The notes beneath the pieces are model-generated. The model did not search any database and was not told the DNA's origin. It was given only the letters and a program-made list of their open reading frames with translations. Below are positions 42,366 through 53,449 of a stretch of 64,000 bases of DNA, in pieces (the stretch's first letter is position 1; each line of letters opens with the position of its first letter). The position numbers and the translations under genes are program-made. Source of the stretch: Caulobacter sp. (GTDB lineage: Bacteria; Pseudomonadota; Alphaproteobacteria; Caulobacterales; Caulobacteraceae); NCBI GenBank assembly GCA_028291055.1, contig JAQGIP010000077.1, positions 62,001-126,000 on the forward strand, written 5' to 3'.

Positions 42366-43481
42366 ATGAGTCGCACCTTAACCGCCTATGAGTTTTTTGC
42401 CGGCGGCGGCATGGCGCGCCTGGGCCTGGGCCCGGCGTGGCCGGTGGCGTTCGCCAACGACTTCGATCCCATCAAGGCCGCCACCTACCGCGCCAACCAC
42501 GGGGACGAGCATTTCCGCGAGGGCGACGTCTGGGCGCTCACCGCCGCAGACCTGCCCGGCAACGCCGATATCGCCTGGGCCTCCTCCCCCTGCCAGGACT
42601 TCAGCCTGGCCGGCGCACGCGCGGGCCTGTCCGGCGGCCGCTCCTCGGCCTTCTTCGGCTTCTGGAAGCTGATGCAGGCGCTGGACGCCGAGGGCCGCGC
42701 CCCGCCCACCATCGTCATCGAAAATGTGGTCGGTCTGCTGACCTCCCACGGCGGCGCGGATTTCGCGGCCCTGTGCCGGGTCCTGGCCGACGCCGGCTAC
42801 CAGTTCGGCGCCCTCGAAATCGACGCCGCCCACTTCCTCCCCCAGTCGCGGCCCCGCGTCTTCGTGGTCGCCACCCGCGTGGACGGCGCCGGGCTGACCG
42901 GCGCCAGCCCCTTCCACACCCGCGCCGTCGCCAAGGCGCACGCCGCCCTGCCGGATGATCTGAAAGCGCTGTGGCGCTGGTGGTCCCTGCCCGCGCCGCC
43001 CGCGCGCAACACCGACCTCGCCGCCCTGCTGGAGCCCGACGCCGACGTCCGCTGGCATCCGCCCGCGCGCACCGCCGCCCTGCTGTCGATGCTCTCGCCC
43101 CTGCATCGCGCCCGCCTCGAAGCCATCCAGAAATCCGGCGAACGCCGCGTCGGCGGCGTCTTCCGCCGCATGCGCGGGACCGAGCAACGCGCTGAGGTGC
43201 GTTTCGATGGCGTCGCCGGCTGCCTGCGCACGCCGCGCGGCGGCTCTTCGCGCCAGAGCCTGCTGGTGGTCGAGGGCGACACCGTTCGTTCGCGCCTGAT
43301 CACCGCGCGCGAAGGCGCTCGCCTCATGGGCCTGCCCGACAGCTACCAGATGCCCAAGGCGGCCACCGGCGGGCTGCATGTGGTCGGCGACGGCGTGGCC
43401 GTGCCCGTGGTGCGTTGGCTGGCCGCGCATCTGCTGGAGCCGCTGGCGCTGGACGGCGCGAGACTCGTCGCCGCCGAATGA
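42366..43481 (+). CDS. DNA (cytosine-5-)-methyltransferase
   Basis: A 371-residue C5 methyltransferase: motif [16 protein letters not shown], catalytic motif [10 protein letters not shown] (Cys76), motif VI VIENV, motif VIII QSRPRVF, then a target-recognition region and motif X-like [10 protein letters not shown]. It methylates cytosine in DNA; the target sequence cannot be read from the protein. A Vsr-type endonuclease gene lies downstream after cysK. No restriction enzyme gene was seen, so it may be an orphan or Dcm-like. Confidence 0.94.
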   Translation: MSRTLTAYEFFAGGGMARLGLGPAWPVAFANDFDPIKAATYRANHGDEHFREGDVWALTAADLPGNADIAWASSPCQDFSLAGARAGLSGGRSSAFFGFWKLMQALDAEGRAPPTIVIENVVGLLTSHGGADFAALCRVLADAGYQFGALEIDAAHFLPQSRPRVFVVATRVDGAGLTGASPFHTRAVAKAHAALPDDLKALWRWWSLPAPPARNTDLAALLEPDADVRWHPPARTAALLSMLSPLHRARLEAIQKSGERRVGGVFRRMRGTEQRAEVRFDGVAGCLRTPRGGSSRQSLLVVEGDTVRSRLITAREGARLMGLPDSYQMPKAATGGLHVVGDGVAVPVVRWLAAHLLEPLALDGARLVAAE

Positions 43482-43548
43482 GGCGCTGACACCGGCGGGG
43501 CGAATGCCTAATGTCGGCGCGTGCGAGGCCCCCTCCCAGAGAGACCCC

Positions 43549-44526
43549 ATGACTGTTGAATATGACGCCGCCAACTATCGCCGCCAGGGCCGCGGCAAGA
43601 TCTATGACTCCGTGCTGGACCTGGTGGGCGACACGCCCCTGGTGCGGCTACCGCGCCTGACCGCCGAGCTGAAGCCCAAGGGCGAGGTCGTGGCCAAGCT
43701 GGAATTCTTCAACCCGATCGGCTCGGTGAAGGACCGTATCGGCGTGGCCATGATCGAGGCCATGGAAAGCCAGGGCCTTCTGTCGCCCGGCGCCACCATC
43801 GTCGAGCCGACCAGCGGCAATACCGGCATCGCCCTGGCCTTCGTGGCGGCGGCCAAGGACTACAAGCTGATCCTGGTGATGCCGGAAAGCATGTCCATGG
43901 AACGGCGCAAGATGCTGCTGCTGCTCGGCGCCAAGCTGGAGCTGACTCCCGCCGAGCGCGGCATGCGCGGCGCGGTCGAACGCGCCCAGGCGCTGATCGC
44001 CGCCATCCCCGGCTCGGTCATGCCGCAACAGTTCGAAAACCCCGCCAACCCGCTGATCCACCGCGTCTCCACCGCCGAGGAGATCTGGAACGACACCGAC
44101 GGCCGCGTCGACGCCGTTGTCTCCGGCGTCGGCACCGGCGGCACCATCACCGGGGTGGGCCAGGTGCTGAAGGCGCGCAAGCCGTCGCTGAAAATGGTGG
44201 CGGTCGAGCCCACCTCCTCGCCCGTCCTGTCCGGCGGCCAGCCTGGGCCCCACAAGATCCAGGGCATCGGCGCGGGCTTCGTGCCGGCCATCATCGACCG
44301 CGGCGTGATCGACGAGATCATCCAGGTCTCCAACGAAGACAGCTTCGACATGGCCCGCAAGGTGGCCCGCATCGACGGCATCCCGGTGGGCATCTCGTCG
44401 GGCGCGGCGCTCACCGCCGCCTTCGACCTGGCCCTGCGCGACGACTACGCCGGCAAGCTGATCGTCGCCATCATCCCCAGCTTCGCGGAACGCTACATCT
44501 CCACGGCGCTGTTCGACGGGCTCTGA
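43549..44526 (+). CDS. cysK: cysteine synthase A
   Basis: A 325-residue PLP enzyme with the PLP lysine in [13 protein letters not shown] (Lys61), [11 protein letters not shown], and [13 protein letters not shown]. It makes cysteine from O-acetylserine and sulfide. The ATG at 43549 gives the family's length; the upstream frame is unrelated. It is placed between a DNA methyltransferase and a Vsr gene on the same strand, which is unusual for its function. Confidence 0.95.
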   Translation: MTVEYDAANYRRQGRGKIYDSVLDLVGDTPLVRLPRLTAELKPKGEVVAKLEFFNPIGSVKDRIGVAMIEAMESQGLLSPGATIVEPTSGNTGIALAFVAAAKDYKLILVMPESMSMERRKMLLLLGAKLELTPAERGMRGAVERAQALIAAIPGSVMPQQFENPANPLIHRVSTAEEIWNDTDGRVDAVVSGVGTGGTITGVGQVLKARKPSLKMVAVEPTSSPVLSGGQPGPHKIQGIGAGFVPAIIDRGVIDEIIQVSNEDSFDMARKVARIDGIPVGISSGAALTAAFDLALRDDYAGKLIVAIIPSFAERYISTALFDGL

Positions 44527-44536
44527 TTCCCTTTTT

Positions 44537-44703
44537 CCTCCGCTCATCCCGACGACCGCTCTTCGGAGGCGCGAAGCAGCCAAAGTCGGGACCCATGGTG
44601 AGTTTGAAGTCGTTTCGCAGAGCGATGAGCGGACCTGTCCCAACCTCGCAGCTCTTCCGCTCAGGCCCTATGGGTCCCGACTTTCGTCGGGATGAGCGGA
44701 GGG
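44537..44703. repeat. palindromic element, gctcatcccgacg family (copy 1)
   Basis: The arms cctccgctcatcccgacga (44537) and tcgtcgggatgagcggagg (ending 44703) enclose a second pair aaagtcgggacccatgg / cctatgggtcccgacttt. The same family occurs at 48437-48562. It fills the gap between cysK and the vsr-like gene and supplies the GGAGG in front of the latter's start. Confidence 0.88.
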
Positions 44704-44710
44704 TTTGGGG

Positions 44711-45118
44711 GTGAGCGATGTGTTCAGTCCTGAGAAGCGCTCGGCGGTGATGCGGCGGGTCAAAGACAAGGACACCGCGCCCGAGCTGAAGGTCCGCAAG
44801 GCGCTGACCAAACTCGGCGCCCGCTACCGCCTCCACCGCGCCGACCTGCCGGGCAAGCCCGACATCGTCATGGCCGGGCGCAGGCTGGTCATCTTCGTCC
44901 ACGGCTGCTTCTGGCATGGCCACGACTGCGCGCGCGGCGCCCGCGTGCCCAAGGCCAACCGCGACTACTGGCTGGGCAAGGTCGGGCGCAACCGCGAGCG
45001 CGACATCGCCCACCGCGCCGCCCTGGAAGCCAAGGGCTGGCGGGTCGAGACGATCTGGGAGTGCGATCTGAAGGACGATGGCGCGCTTGAGGCGAGGCTG
45101 AAGGCTCTGCTGGCCTAA
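44711..45118 (+). CDS. vsr: very short patch repair endonuclease (Vsr)
   Basis: A 135-residue Vsr protein: DVFSPEKRSAVMRRVKDKDTAPELKVRKAL, then GKPDIVMAGRRLVIFVHGCFWHGHDC (the catalytic Asp and zinc ligand region), and GWRVETIWECDL. Vsr nicks T:G mismatches made when methylcytosine deaminates, and is normally linked to a C5 methyltransferase, here 1.2 kb upstream. The start is GTG at 44711 (MSDVFSP) with GGAGG upstream; TTG at 44705 is also possible. Confidence 0.95.
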   Translation: MSDVFSPEKRSAVMRRVKDKDTAPELKVRKALTKLGARYRLHRADLPGKPDIVMAGRRLVIFVHGCFWHGHDCARGARVPKANRDYWLGKVGRNRERDIAHRAALEAKGWRVETIWECDLKDDGALEARLKALLA

Positions 45119-45588
45119 CCCTTCGCGGCCTTCTCGAGCTCGGCCACATCCAGCTTCACCATCTTCATCATCGCCTCGGCGACACGCTGGTTCTGGGCCT
45201 TGTCGGGGCTGCTCATCAGCTCGCCCAGCTGCTTCGGCGTCACCTGCCAGGACACGCCGAACGGGTCCTTCAGCCAGCCGCACTGCACCGGCTTGCCACC
45301 GCCCGCGATCAGCCCGTCCCAATAATGGTCGACCTCGGCCTGATCCTGGCAATCGATGACCAGGGAGATGGCGTCGTTGAAGCTGTCGTGGGGACCGCCG
45401 TTGAGGGCCTGGTACTTCTGTCCGTCGAGGAAGAACTCCACCACCATGGCCGAGCCGGCCTTGCCCGGCATGTTCTCGCCATAGCGCGAGACGTTGCCGA
45501 CCCTGGAGTTGGGAAACAGCGAAACGTAGAGGTTCGCGGCCTGCTCGGCCTGGTCCACGTACCAGAGCATGTTGCTGATCTTGGGCAT
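45115..45588 (-). CDS. VOC family protein (PhnB-like)
   Basis: A 157-residue VOC-fold protein of the PhnB/3-demethylubiquinone-methyltransferase-like group: AANLYVSLFPNSRVGNVSRYGE, GQKYQALNGGPHDSFNDAISLVI, CGWLKDPFGVSWQVTPKQL. The group's function is mostly unknown. The start ATG at 45588 is chosen since the upstream part has no homology. Its stop overlaps the end of vsr by 4 bp in a convergent arrangement. Confidence 0.88.
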   Translation of the reverse strand: MPKISNMLWYVDQAEQAANLYVSLFPNSRVGNVSRYGENMPGKAGSAMVVEFFLDGQKYQALNGGPHDSFNDAISLVIDCQDQAEVDHYWDGLIAGGGKPVQCGWLKDPFGVSWQVTPKQLGELMSSPDKAQNQRVAEAMMKMVKLDVAELEKAAKG

Positions 45589-45664
45589 TGGCTTGTCCTC
45601 CGTGCCTTGGTTTAACCCAAGGACGCCCGGGACAGGTCCATCCCGACAACCGCCGGCAAAGAAA

Positions 45665-47437
45665 TCAGGCCGCGGCGGCGTCCGCTCGCGGCGGCTGTTC
45701 GGCCAACGCGGTTTCCAGCGCGGCATAGAGGGCGGCGGGATCGATGGGCTTTGCCACATGGCCGGTCATGCCGGCGGCCTGGCAGGCCTCCCAATCCTTG
45801 GCCGTGGCCGAGGCGGTGACGGCGATGACCGGCGTATGCTGGTTGGGCCCGGCGGCGGCGCGCAGGCGCCGGGTGGCCTCGCGGCCATCCATGTCGGGCA
45901 TGTAGACGTCCATCATCACCAGGTCGAAGGGCTCGCGGGCGAGGATTTCCAGCGCCTCTTCGGCCGACCCGGCGCTATCGGGGACGATGCCCGCCGGCTC
46001 CAGCATCAGGGCCACGGCCTGGCGGTTGACCACATGGTCGTCGACCACCAGCACCCGGGGCGGCGCGCCCTCGCGCGGAATCGGTTCGGCGGCGGGCGCT
46101 TCAGGGGCGGCCTCGACCGGCGTGGCCAGGGGCAGGGTGATGCGCATCTCGAAGGTCGCGCCACCGCCGGGCTCGCTGGCGGCGGTCAGGTCGCCGCCCA
46201 TCAGGCGGGCCAGCTGGCGGCTGATGAACAGGCCCAGGCCCGAGCCGCCGTGCTTGCGCGCGGTGCCGGCGCCCAGCTGGTCGAAGGCGGTGAACAGCCG
46301 GCCCAGCTGCTCGGGCGTCATGCCGGCGCCGGTGTCGACGACGGCCAGGCCGATCCGGTGGCCGGTGGGACCGGGCTCCGCCTCGAGCCGCAGGGTGACC
46401 GAGCCGGTGCGGGTGAACTTGATGGCGTTGGAGATCAGGTTGTTCAGCACCTGGCGCACGCGGGTGGGGTCGCCCTCCACCCAGCCGGGCAGCACGGCGG
46501 CGCCGTCGAGGCGCAGGCGCAGGCCCTTCTCGCGCGCGACGGGCCGCCACATGCGCACCACGTCCAGCACCACCTGGCGCAGGTCGAAGGGGATGGCCTC
46601 CACCTCCATGCGGTGGGCGTCGAGGCGCGACAGGTCGAGCAGGTCGTCGAGCAGGGCGCGCATCATCTTGCCGGCGTCGCCGATCAGCCGCGCGTGTCCG
46701 GCCTTGCCGCCCGTCCTGGCCTCCATGCGGGCCAGTTCCGCCGCGCCGGCGGTGATGGCGCTGATCGGGGTGCGCAGTTCATGGCTGATCATCGCCACGA
46801 AGGCGGACTTGGCGGCCACGGCGGCTTCCGCCTCCGCCTGGCGGCGCAGCGCCTCGGCCTTGGCCTCGGCCTCGGCGTTGAGCGCGCGCTCGAGGGTGAG
46901 GCTGGCCACGCAGGCGGCCACCGCCAGCAGCACCCCGCCCAACCACAGGGCCAGCCACTGCGGCGCCTCGGGGTGGGCCGCGTAGGCGATCAGCGGGCCG
47001 ATGAAGATGTAGGCGATGTGCGGCAGCCCGGCCGCGATGGCGGCGGCCCGCCAGCCGGTGTTGACCACGATGACGTTGAGGATGGCGCCGCAGAGCATGA
47101 GGGTGGCGACCGCCGGCCCGATCGACGAGGGCGTGGCGAAGAGCGGGACCGAGATGGCGCCGAACACCAGGGACGTGAAGGCCAGCATGGCGACGAAGGC
47201 GACGCGGCGGCCGCCTGATACGGGCGCTTCCGGATTGGCGATGATCGGCTTGAGGACGGTCAGTTCGATGATCTGGCTGACCAGGTAGATGCCCGCCCAA
47301 GGCCAGGCGGCGGACATGCCCAGCACCAGATAGAGGATGGGCGCCACCACGAAGGTGGTCAGCATGCGCATGGCGATGTTCGATTTCCGCGCCAGGGCGG
47401 CGCGGACGATCGGCTGAACCTGATTGAGCGCGCTCAT
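45665..47437 (-). CDS. hybrid sensor histidine kinase/response regulator
   Basis: A 590-residue protein. Residues 20-185 hold five or six membrane helices with little periplasmic sequence. A short coiled-coil (186-215) leads to the dimerisation domain with phosphorylatable His219 (ISHELRTP). The ATPase domain has the N box around 332-340, DTGAGM (369-374) and GGSGLGL (397-403). A receiver domain follows with Asp466/467 and phosphoacceptor Asp510. The sensing part appears to be the membrane region itself. No response regulator or partner is adjacent. The signal is unknown. Confidence 0.95.
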   Translation of the reverse strand: MSALNQVQPIVRAALARKSNIAMRMLTTFVVAPILYLVLGMSAAWPWAGIYLVSQIIELTVLKPIIANPEAPVSGGRRVAFVAMLAFTSLVFGAISVPLFATPSSIGPAVATLMLCGAILNVIVVNTGWRAAAIAAGLPHIAYIFIGPLIAYAAHPEAPQWLALWLGGVLLAVAACVASLTLERALNAEAEAKAEALRRQAEAEAAVAAKSAFVAMISHELRTPISAITAGAAELARMEARTGGKAGHARLIGDAGKMMRALLDDLLDLSRLDAHRMEVEAIPFDLRQVVLDVVRMWRPVAREKGLRLRLDGAAVLPGWVEGDPTRVRQVLNNLISNAIKFTRTGSVTLRLEAEPGPTGHRIGLAVVDTGAGMTPEQLGRLFTAFDQLGAGTARKHGGSGLGLFISRQLARLMGGDLTAASEPGGGATFEMRITLPLATPVEAAPEAPAAEPIPREGAPPRVLVVDDHVVNRQAVALMLEPAGIVPDSAGSAEEALEILAREPFDLVMMDVYMPDMDGREATRRLRAAAGPNQHTPVIAVTASATAKDWEACQAAGMTGHVAKPIDPAALYAALETALAEQPPRADAAAA

Positions 47438-47561
47438 GCCGGCGCTTTTCCCCTACGCATCGGCGGAGATTGGTGGATAGACCCTAAGAGTCGATGAAAG
47501 AACGTCGCTATTCGAAGGGGTTAACGGCGCCGGAATGCGATCGCCGGCCCCCGGGGCGCGG

Positions 47562-48041
47562 TCAGCCGCCCTGTCGCGCCGGCTGCGGCTCGACCACCAC
47601 CTCGGTTTTCACGGAATTGGCGATGAAGCAGTCCTCATGCGCCCGGTGATGCAGATGGTCCATCTCCGCCGGCGTCGGCTCGCGCCCCTCGAAGGTGATG
47701 GCGGGCTTCAGCGTGACCCTGGTCACCGCCCATTTGCCGCTCTCGAGCTTGCTCATCACCCCTTCCGCCGCGTCGTGGTAGCGGCGGATGAAGAAGCCGT
47801 CGCGCCGCGCCAGGTCGAGGAAGGTCAGCATGTGGCAGTTGGACAGGGACGCGACCAGCATCTCCTCCGGGTCCACGCCCGCCGGATCGGACCAGGGCAG
47901 CGGCACCACATGCGGCGACGACGAGGCCGGGAGGGTCACACCGCCGTCGAAGGCAATCGTGTGGGCGCGGCTGTAGCGGCCCTTCGGAAAGTCGTCGCCG
48001 TCGCGCAGGGTCCAGTCGATGGTGGCGGTATAGACGGCCAT
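47562..48041 (-). CDS. OsmC family protein
   Basis: A 159-residue OsmC-type protein with the two cysteines expected for hydroperoxide reduction: one in SLSNCHMLTFLDLARRDG and one in HRAHEDCFIANSVKTEV. It would reduce organic hydroperoxides in the cytosol. A VOC gene begins 2 bp upstream on the same strand, making a two-gene unit. Confidence 0.92.
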   Translation of the reverse strand: MAVYTATIDWTLRDGDDFPKGRYSRAHTIAFDGGVTLPASSSPHVVPLPWSDPAGVDPEEMLVASLSNCHMLTFLDLARRDGFFIRRYHDAAEGVMSKLESGKWAVTRVTLKPAITFEGREPTPAEMDHLHHRAHEDCFIANSVKTEVVVEPQPARQGG

Positions 48042-48042
48042 G

Positions 48043-48426
48043 TCAGCCCTCGGCAGGGGGAAAGGTGGCGGCCTCCAGGCGGTTGCCGTCGAGGTCCTTC
48101 ACAAAGGCCGCGTAGTAGCCGGTCATCGCCGCCTGTCTAGGCCCGGGCGCGCCGTCGTCGCTGCCGCCTTGGGCCAGGGCCGCGGCGTGAAACGCCTGAA
48201 CAGCTTCGGTGCTCGACGCCCTCAGACAGACATGATGGCCGGTGTCGGCCGGCGCGGGCGCCGCACCCGGCCGATGGTTCAGCCAGATCTCAGGATAGCG
48301 CTTGCCGAACCCCACCGTGCCCGGCCGCTCCACCAGCCGCCGATAGCCGAGGGGCGCCAGCACGGCCTCGTAGAATGAAGCACTGGCGGCGAGGTCGCGG
48401 ACCTGGATCGAGAGGTGGTCGATCAT
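48043..48426 (-). CDS. VOC family protein (glyoxalase-like)
   Basis: A 127-residue VOC protein: HLSIQVRDLAASASFYEAVLAPLGYRR at the start, HHVCLRAS and YYAAFVKDLDGNRLEA at the end with plausible metal ligands. A lactoylglutathione-lyase-like or dioxygenase-like role is possible. It lies immediately upstream of the OsmC gene, which suggests a shared detoxification function. Confidence 0.88.
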   Translation of the reverse strand: MIDHLSIQVRDLAASASFYEAVLAPLGYRRLVERPGTVGFGKRYPEIWLNHRPGAAPAPADTGHHVCLRASSTEAVQAFHAAALAQGGSDDGAPGPRQAAMTGYYAAFVKDLDGNRLEAATFPPAEG

Positions 48427-48436
48427 TCCATTTCAA

Positions 48437-48562
48437 CTCCGCTCATCCCGGCGAAAGCCGGGACCCATAGGGCTGTCCAGAACAGGCTCATGCGCACGCC
48501 GCCAACTCCGCGCCCTTCCTTCCGTTCACCATGGGTCCCGGCTTTCGCCGGGATGAGCGGAG
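48437..48562. repeat. palindromic element, gctcatcccggcg family (copy 2)
   Basis: The arms ctccgctcatcccggcgaaag and ctttcgccgggatgagcggag face each other, each containing the internal hairpin cccggcgaaagccggg. Second copy of the family seen at 44537-44703; it separates the VOC and acyl-CoA dehydrogenase genes. Confidence 0.88.
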
Positions 48563-48573
48563 GTTTGAATGAG

Positions 48574-49742
<1,169 letters not shown>

Positions 49743-49743
<1 letters not shown>

Positions 49744-51530
49744 CAGAAGGCTTCCGCAGGCAGGGACATGAGCGTGGCCGAGCCGGTCTTCAGCTTGGCC
49801 AGGTGGGCGGCGGTGTCGGGCAGGATGCGCTCCATATAGCAGCGGGCCAGCACCAGCTTGGTCGCATAGAAGGGATCGGTGTCGCCGGCCGCGATCTTGC
49901 CTTGAGCCACCCTGGCCATCAGCGTCCACATATAGGCCAGGCCCGTCAGCCCGAAGAGATGCAGATAGTCGGTCGAGGCCGCGCCGGCATTGTCGGGGTT
50001 CTGCAGCCCGTTCTGCATCAGCCACAGCGTAGCCTCCTGCAGCTGGGCCTTGGCCCCGGCCAGGGCGTCGACGAACGGCTTCAGCTCCGTATCGGCGGCG
50101 TTGTCGGCGACGTAAGCATCGACCTCCGCGAAGAAGCTCATCACCGCCCGGCCGCCCTTGGCCGCCAGCTTGCGCCCGACCAGGTCCAGCGCCTGGATGC
50201 CGTTGGTCCCCTCGTAGATCAGCGCGATGCGGCAGTCGCGCAGGTACTGGCTGACCGGGAAATGTTCGGTGAAGCCCGAGCCGCCGTGCACCTGCATCGC
50301 CGTGGAACAGATGTCGAAGCCCTTGTCGGTGAGGAAGCCCTTCAGCACCGGCGTCATCAGGCCCATGTAGTCGCCCGACTTCTCGCGCACCGCCTCGTCG
50401 GGGTGGCCGTGGGAAAGGTCGCCGTGCAACGCCGTCCAGAACAGGAAGGCGCGCCCGCCCTCCAGCACCGCGCGGCTCTCCATCAGCATGCGGCGTACAT
50501 CGGGGTGGACGATGATCGGGTCGGCCGGGCCGTCGGGGTTCTTCGGCCCGGTCAGCGAGCGGCCCTGCAACCGGTCCTTGGCGAAGGCTGCCGCCGCCTG
50601 ATAGGCCGCCTCGCCCTGGGCCAGGCCCTGCATGCCGACGCCGAGGCGCGCCTCGTTCATCATCACGAACATGATCTTCAGGCCGGCGTTCTCTTCGCCG
50701 ATCAGGAAGCCCTTGGCCTCGTCATAGGCCATCACGCAGGTGGCGTTGCCGTGGATGCCCATCTTCTCTTCGAGGCTGGCGCAGACAAGAGAATTGCGCT
50801 CGCCCGGATTGCCGTCCGCGTCGGGCAGATACTTGGGCACGATGAACAGGCTGATGCCCTTCACCCCGGCCGGCGCGCCCTCGATGCGGGCCAGCACCAG
50901 GTGGATGATGTTGTCGGCCATGTCGTGTTCGCCGGCCGAGATCCAGATCTTCTGGCCCGTGATCCGGTAGGTCCCGTCGGCTTGCGGGACCGCCTTGGTG
51001 CGCAGCAGCCCCAGGTCCGTGCCGCAGTGGGGCTCGGTCAGGTTCATGGTGCCGGTCCATTCGCCCGATACCATCTTGGGCAGGTAGAGCTGTTTCTGCT
51101 CGTCGCTGCCGCCCTCGTGGATGGCCGAATAGGCCCCGTGCGCCAGGCCCGGATACATGGAAAACGCCATGTTGGCCGAGGAGCTCATCTCGCTGAAGGC
51201 CAGGTTCACGACATGGGGCAACCCCTGGCCGCCATAGGCCGGGTCCGACCCCAGCGACGTCCAGCCGCCCTCGGTCAGCTGCTTGTAGGCCTCCTTGAAG
51301 CCCGGCGGCGTCTTGACCGTATTGTCCTGCGACCAGACGCAGCCGTGCTTGTCGCCGACGCTGTTCAAGGGCGCCAGCACCTCGGACGTGAACTTGGCGG
51401 CCCCCTCCAGGATCTGCTCGACCAGGTCGAAGGACACCTCCGCGAAGGCCGGAAGGTTGGAATACTTCTCGATCTCCAGCACGTCCCGCATGAGGAAGAC
51501 GTGGTCGCGCACGGGCGGCTGATAGGACAT
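49743..51530 (-). CDS. acyl-CoA dehydrogenase, large C-terminal-domain type
   Basis: A 595-residue enzyme, longer than the usual 380-400, with the extra N- and C-terminal domains of the group that includes 3-methylmercaptopropionyl-CoA dehydrogenase (DmdC) and FadE-like proteins. Motifs: MNLTEPHCGTDLGLLRTKAV, GQKIWISAGEHDMADNIIHLVLARI, QVHGGSGFTEHFPVSQYLRDCRIALIYEGTNGIQALDL. It belongs to the unit MerR regulator - large dehydrogenase - smaller dehydrogenase. Confidence 0.93.
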
Positions 51531-51630
51531 TGAAGCCTCGAGGTCAGGTCGTCAGGTGGACGCAGTGGAACGCTTAGACGATTTCGCGCCCGCTGAGCAT
51601 TTCCGAAAAGCGATGGCTCGTGAAGCCGCG

Positions 51631-52113
51631 CTATTTGGCGCCGACGAGCTCGCCGTGGCCGTCCAGCCGGGCGCGCAGCACCTGGTCGTAGTCCGCCGCG
51701 CGGGGCAGCAGATCCGGGCGCTTGTCGGCCAGGAACTTTTCCAGCCGCTCGCAGGCGGTGCGCAGCTCCTCGATGGCGCTGTCGATGTCCTCGCGCTGCT
51801 GCTCCAGCACCACCAGCTTTTCGCGGAATTTCTTCAGCGAGTGGGCGTTCTGGGCGGCGGCGTCGTCGTCCTCGTCATAGAGTTCGAGGATCTCGCGGAT
51901 CTCCGACAGCGACAGGCCGACCCGCTTGCCGCGCAGGATCAGCACCAGCCGCGCGCGGTCCTTGTAGCTGTAGACGCGGTTCATGCCCTCACGGGCGGGC
52001 GTCAGCAGGCCCTTGTCCTCATAGAAGCGCAGGGCGCGCGGGGTGACTTTGAATTCGACACAAAGCTGGCGGATCGTGAAGGTCCGCTCGGGACGGCGAA
52101 GTTCCAGGGCCAT
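51631..52113 (-). CDS. MerR family transcriptional regulator (LiuR-like)
   Basis: A 160-residue MerR-type regulator: helix-turn-helix in FTIRQLCVEFKVTPRALRFYEDKGLLTP, wing RVYSYKDRARLVLILRGKRVGLSLSEIREILEL, followed by a long coiled-coil (about 85-135). The absence of metal cysteines and its position upstream of two acyl-CoA dehydrogenases suggest the LiuR group, which controls branched-chain or fatty-acid catabolism. A LiuR-type site (52173-52187) lies in its promoter region. ATG at 52113. Confidence 0.88.
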   Translation of the reverse strand: MALELRRPERTFTIRQLCVEFKVTPRALRFYEDKGLLTPAREGMNRVYSYKDRARLVLILRGKRVGLSLSEIREILELYDEDDDAAAQNAHSLKKFREKLVVLEQQREDIDSAIEELRTACERLEKFLADKRPDLLPRAADYDQVLRARLDGHGELVGAK

Positions 52114-52172
52114 GACGTTTTCCTCCCTTGGCTCTTAAGGCTCAACAGGTCGGCCCGGACGCTACGTCTCGC

Positions 52173-52187
52173 TTACGTCAACGTCAA
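52173..52187. promoter_or_regulatory. candidate LiuR-type operator
   Basis: TTACGTCAACGTCAA contains two ACGTCAA-like half-sites (TTACGTCA, ACGTCAA), close to the LiuR consensus as I remember it (ACGT-rich, TTTACGTAAACGTCAA). It lies about 60 bp upstream of the MerR gene and 120 bp before the divergent esterase gene, so it could control both. Confidence 0.5.
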
Positions 52188-52303
52188 CATGATCATTGAT
52201 CACAAATCGTGACGCGGGGGCGCCGAGCGGGCTCGGTTGGGGGTCGGTGCGGACCATTCCCCATGCTAACGATGGCAAAAAACAGGACGGGAGGGACGAC
52301 CCC

Positions 52304-53449
52304 ATGGCCGATGGTTCGGTGCAGGGCCTGACTCAGGATCGCTACGGCGGCGTGCGCGCGGCGTTCGAGGCCAATCTCGCGAGCGGCGCCGACGTGGGCG
52401 CCGCCTTCTGCGCCACCGTCGAGGGCGAAACCGTGGTCGACCTGTGGGGCGGCTTCGCCGATCCGGCCCGGACCCGGGCCTGGGAGCGCGACACCATCGT
52501 CAACGTCTATTCCACCACCAAGACCATGACGGCGCTGACCGCCCTGCTGGTCGCCGACCGCGGCGAGCTCGATTTCGACGCCCCGGTGGCGCGCTACTGG
52601 CCGGAGTTCGCCGCCAACGGAAAGGCCGACATCAAGGTCAGCCACCTGATGAGCCATTCGGCGGGCCTGTCCGGCTGGAAACAACCGATCACCAAGGCCG
52701 ACCTCTACGACTGGGAGAAGGCCACGTCCCTGCTGGCCGCCCAGGCGCCCTTCTGGGAGCCGGGCACGGCGTCCGGCTACCACGCCCTGACCCAGGGCTA
52801 TCTGGTCGGCGAAGTCGTGCGCCGCATCACCGGCAAGTCCCTGGGCACGGTCTTCAGGGAAGAGATCGCCGAGCCCCTGGGCGCCGACTTCCACATCGGC
52901 CTGCCGGCGTCGCAGGACGCCCGCGTCGCCGAGCTGATCCCGCCCCCGGCCGCCGACGCCGTGGGCGCGGGCGACAACCGCACCTGGGTGCAGAAGAACA
53001 TGTCGGACAACCCCGGCATCGACGTGGCCGAGACCCGCACCCGCGCCTGGCGGGGGGCGGAAATCCCGGCGGCGGGCGGCGCCGGCAACGCCCGTTCGGT
53101 CGCGCAGATCCACGCCATCCTGGCCAACGGCGGCGAGGCCCAGGGCAGGCGCTTCCTGTCCGAAGCCGGCTGCCGCAAGGCCCTGGAGCTTCAGATCGAG
53201 GGCGTGGACCTGGTGCTGAACGTTCCCGTCCGCTTCGGCCTCGGCTTCGGCCTGGCCGGCGGCCTGGTCCCCCTGCCCAATCCGGGCAGTATGTACTGGG
53301 GCGGCTACGGCGGCTCGCTGGCCATCATCGACATGGATGCCCGGACCAGCTTCGCCTTCGCCATGAACAAGATGGCCGGCACCACCACCGGCGACATGCG
53401 CGCCTTCAGCCTGGCCATGGCCATGTGGCAGGGGATGCCGGCGGGTTAG
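52304..53449 (+). CDS. serine hydrolase of the class C beta-lactamase/esterase group
   Basis: A 381-residue protein with the SxxK motif in [14 protein letters not shown] and a Tyr motif in [18 protein letters not shown], typical of EstB/LACTB-like serine hydrolases rather than true beta-lactamases. No signal peptide is evident. The start ATG at 52304 follows GGGAGGGAC; an upstream frame exists from 52196. It is divergent from the MerR gene and its stop overlaps that of lysK. Confidence 0.9.
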   Translation: MADGSVQGLTQDRYGGVRAAFEANLASGADVGAAFCATVEGETVVDLWGGFADPARTRAWERDTIVNVYSTTKTMTALTALLVADRGELDFDAPVARYWPEFAANGKADIKVSHLMSHSAGLSGWKQPITKADLYDWEKATSLLAAQAPFWEPGTASGYHALTQGYLVGEVVRRITGKSLGTVFREEIAEPLGADFHIGLPASQDARVAELIPPPAADAVGAGDNRTWVQKNMSDNPGIDVAETRTRAWRGAEIPAAGGAGNARSVAQIHAILANGGEAQGRRFLSEAGCRKALELQIEGVDLVLNVPVRFGLGFGLAGGLVPLPNPGSMYWGGYGGSLAIIDMDARTSFAFAMNKMAGTTTGDMRAFSLAMAMWQGMPAG

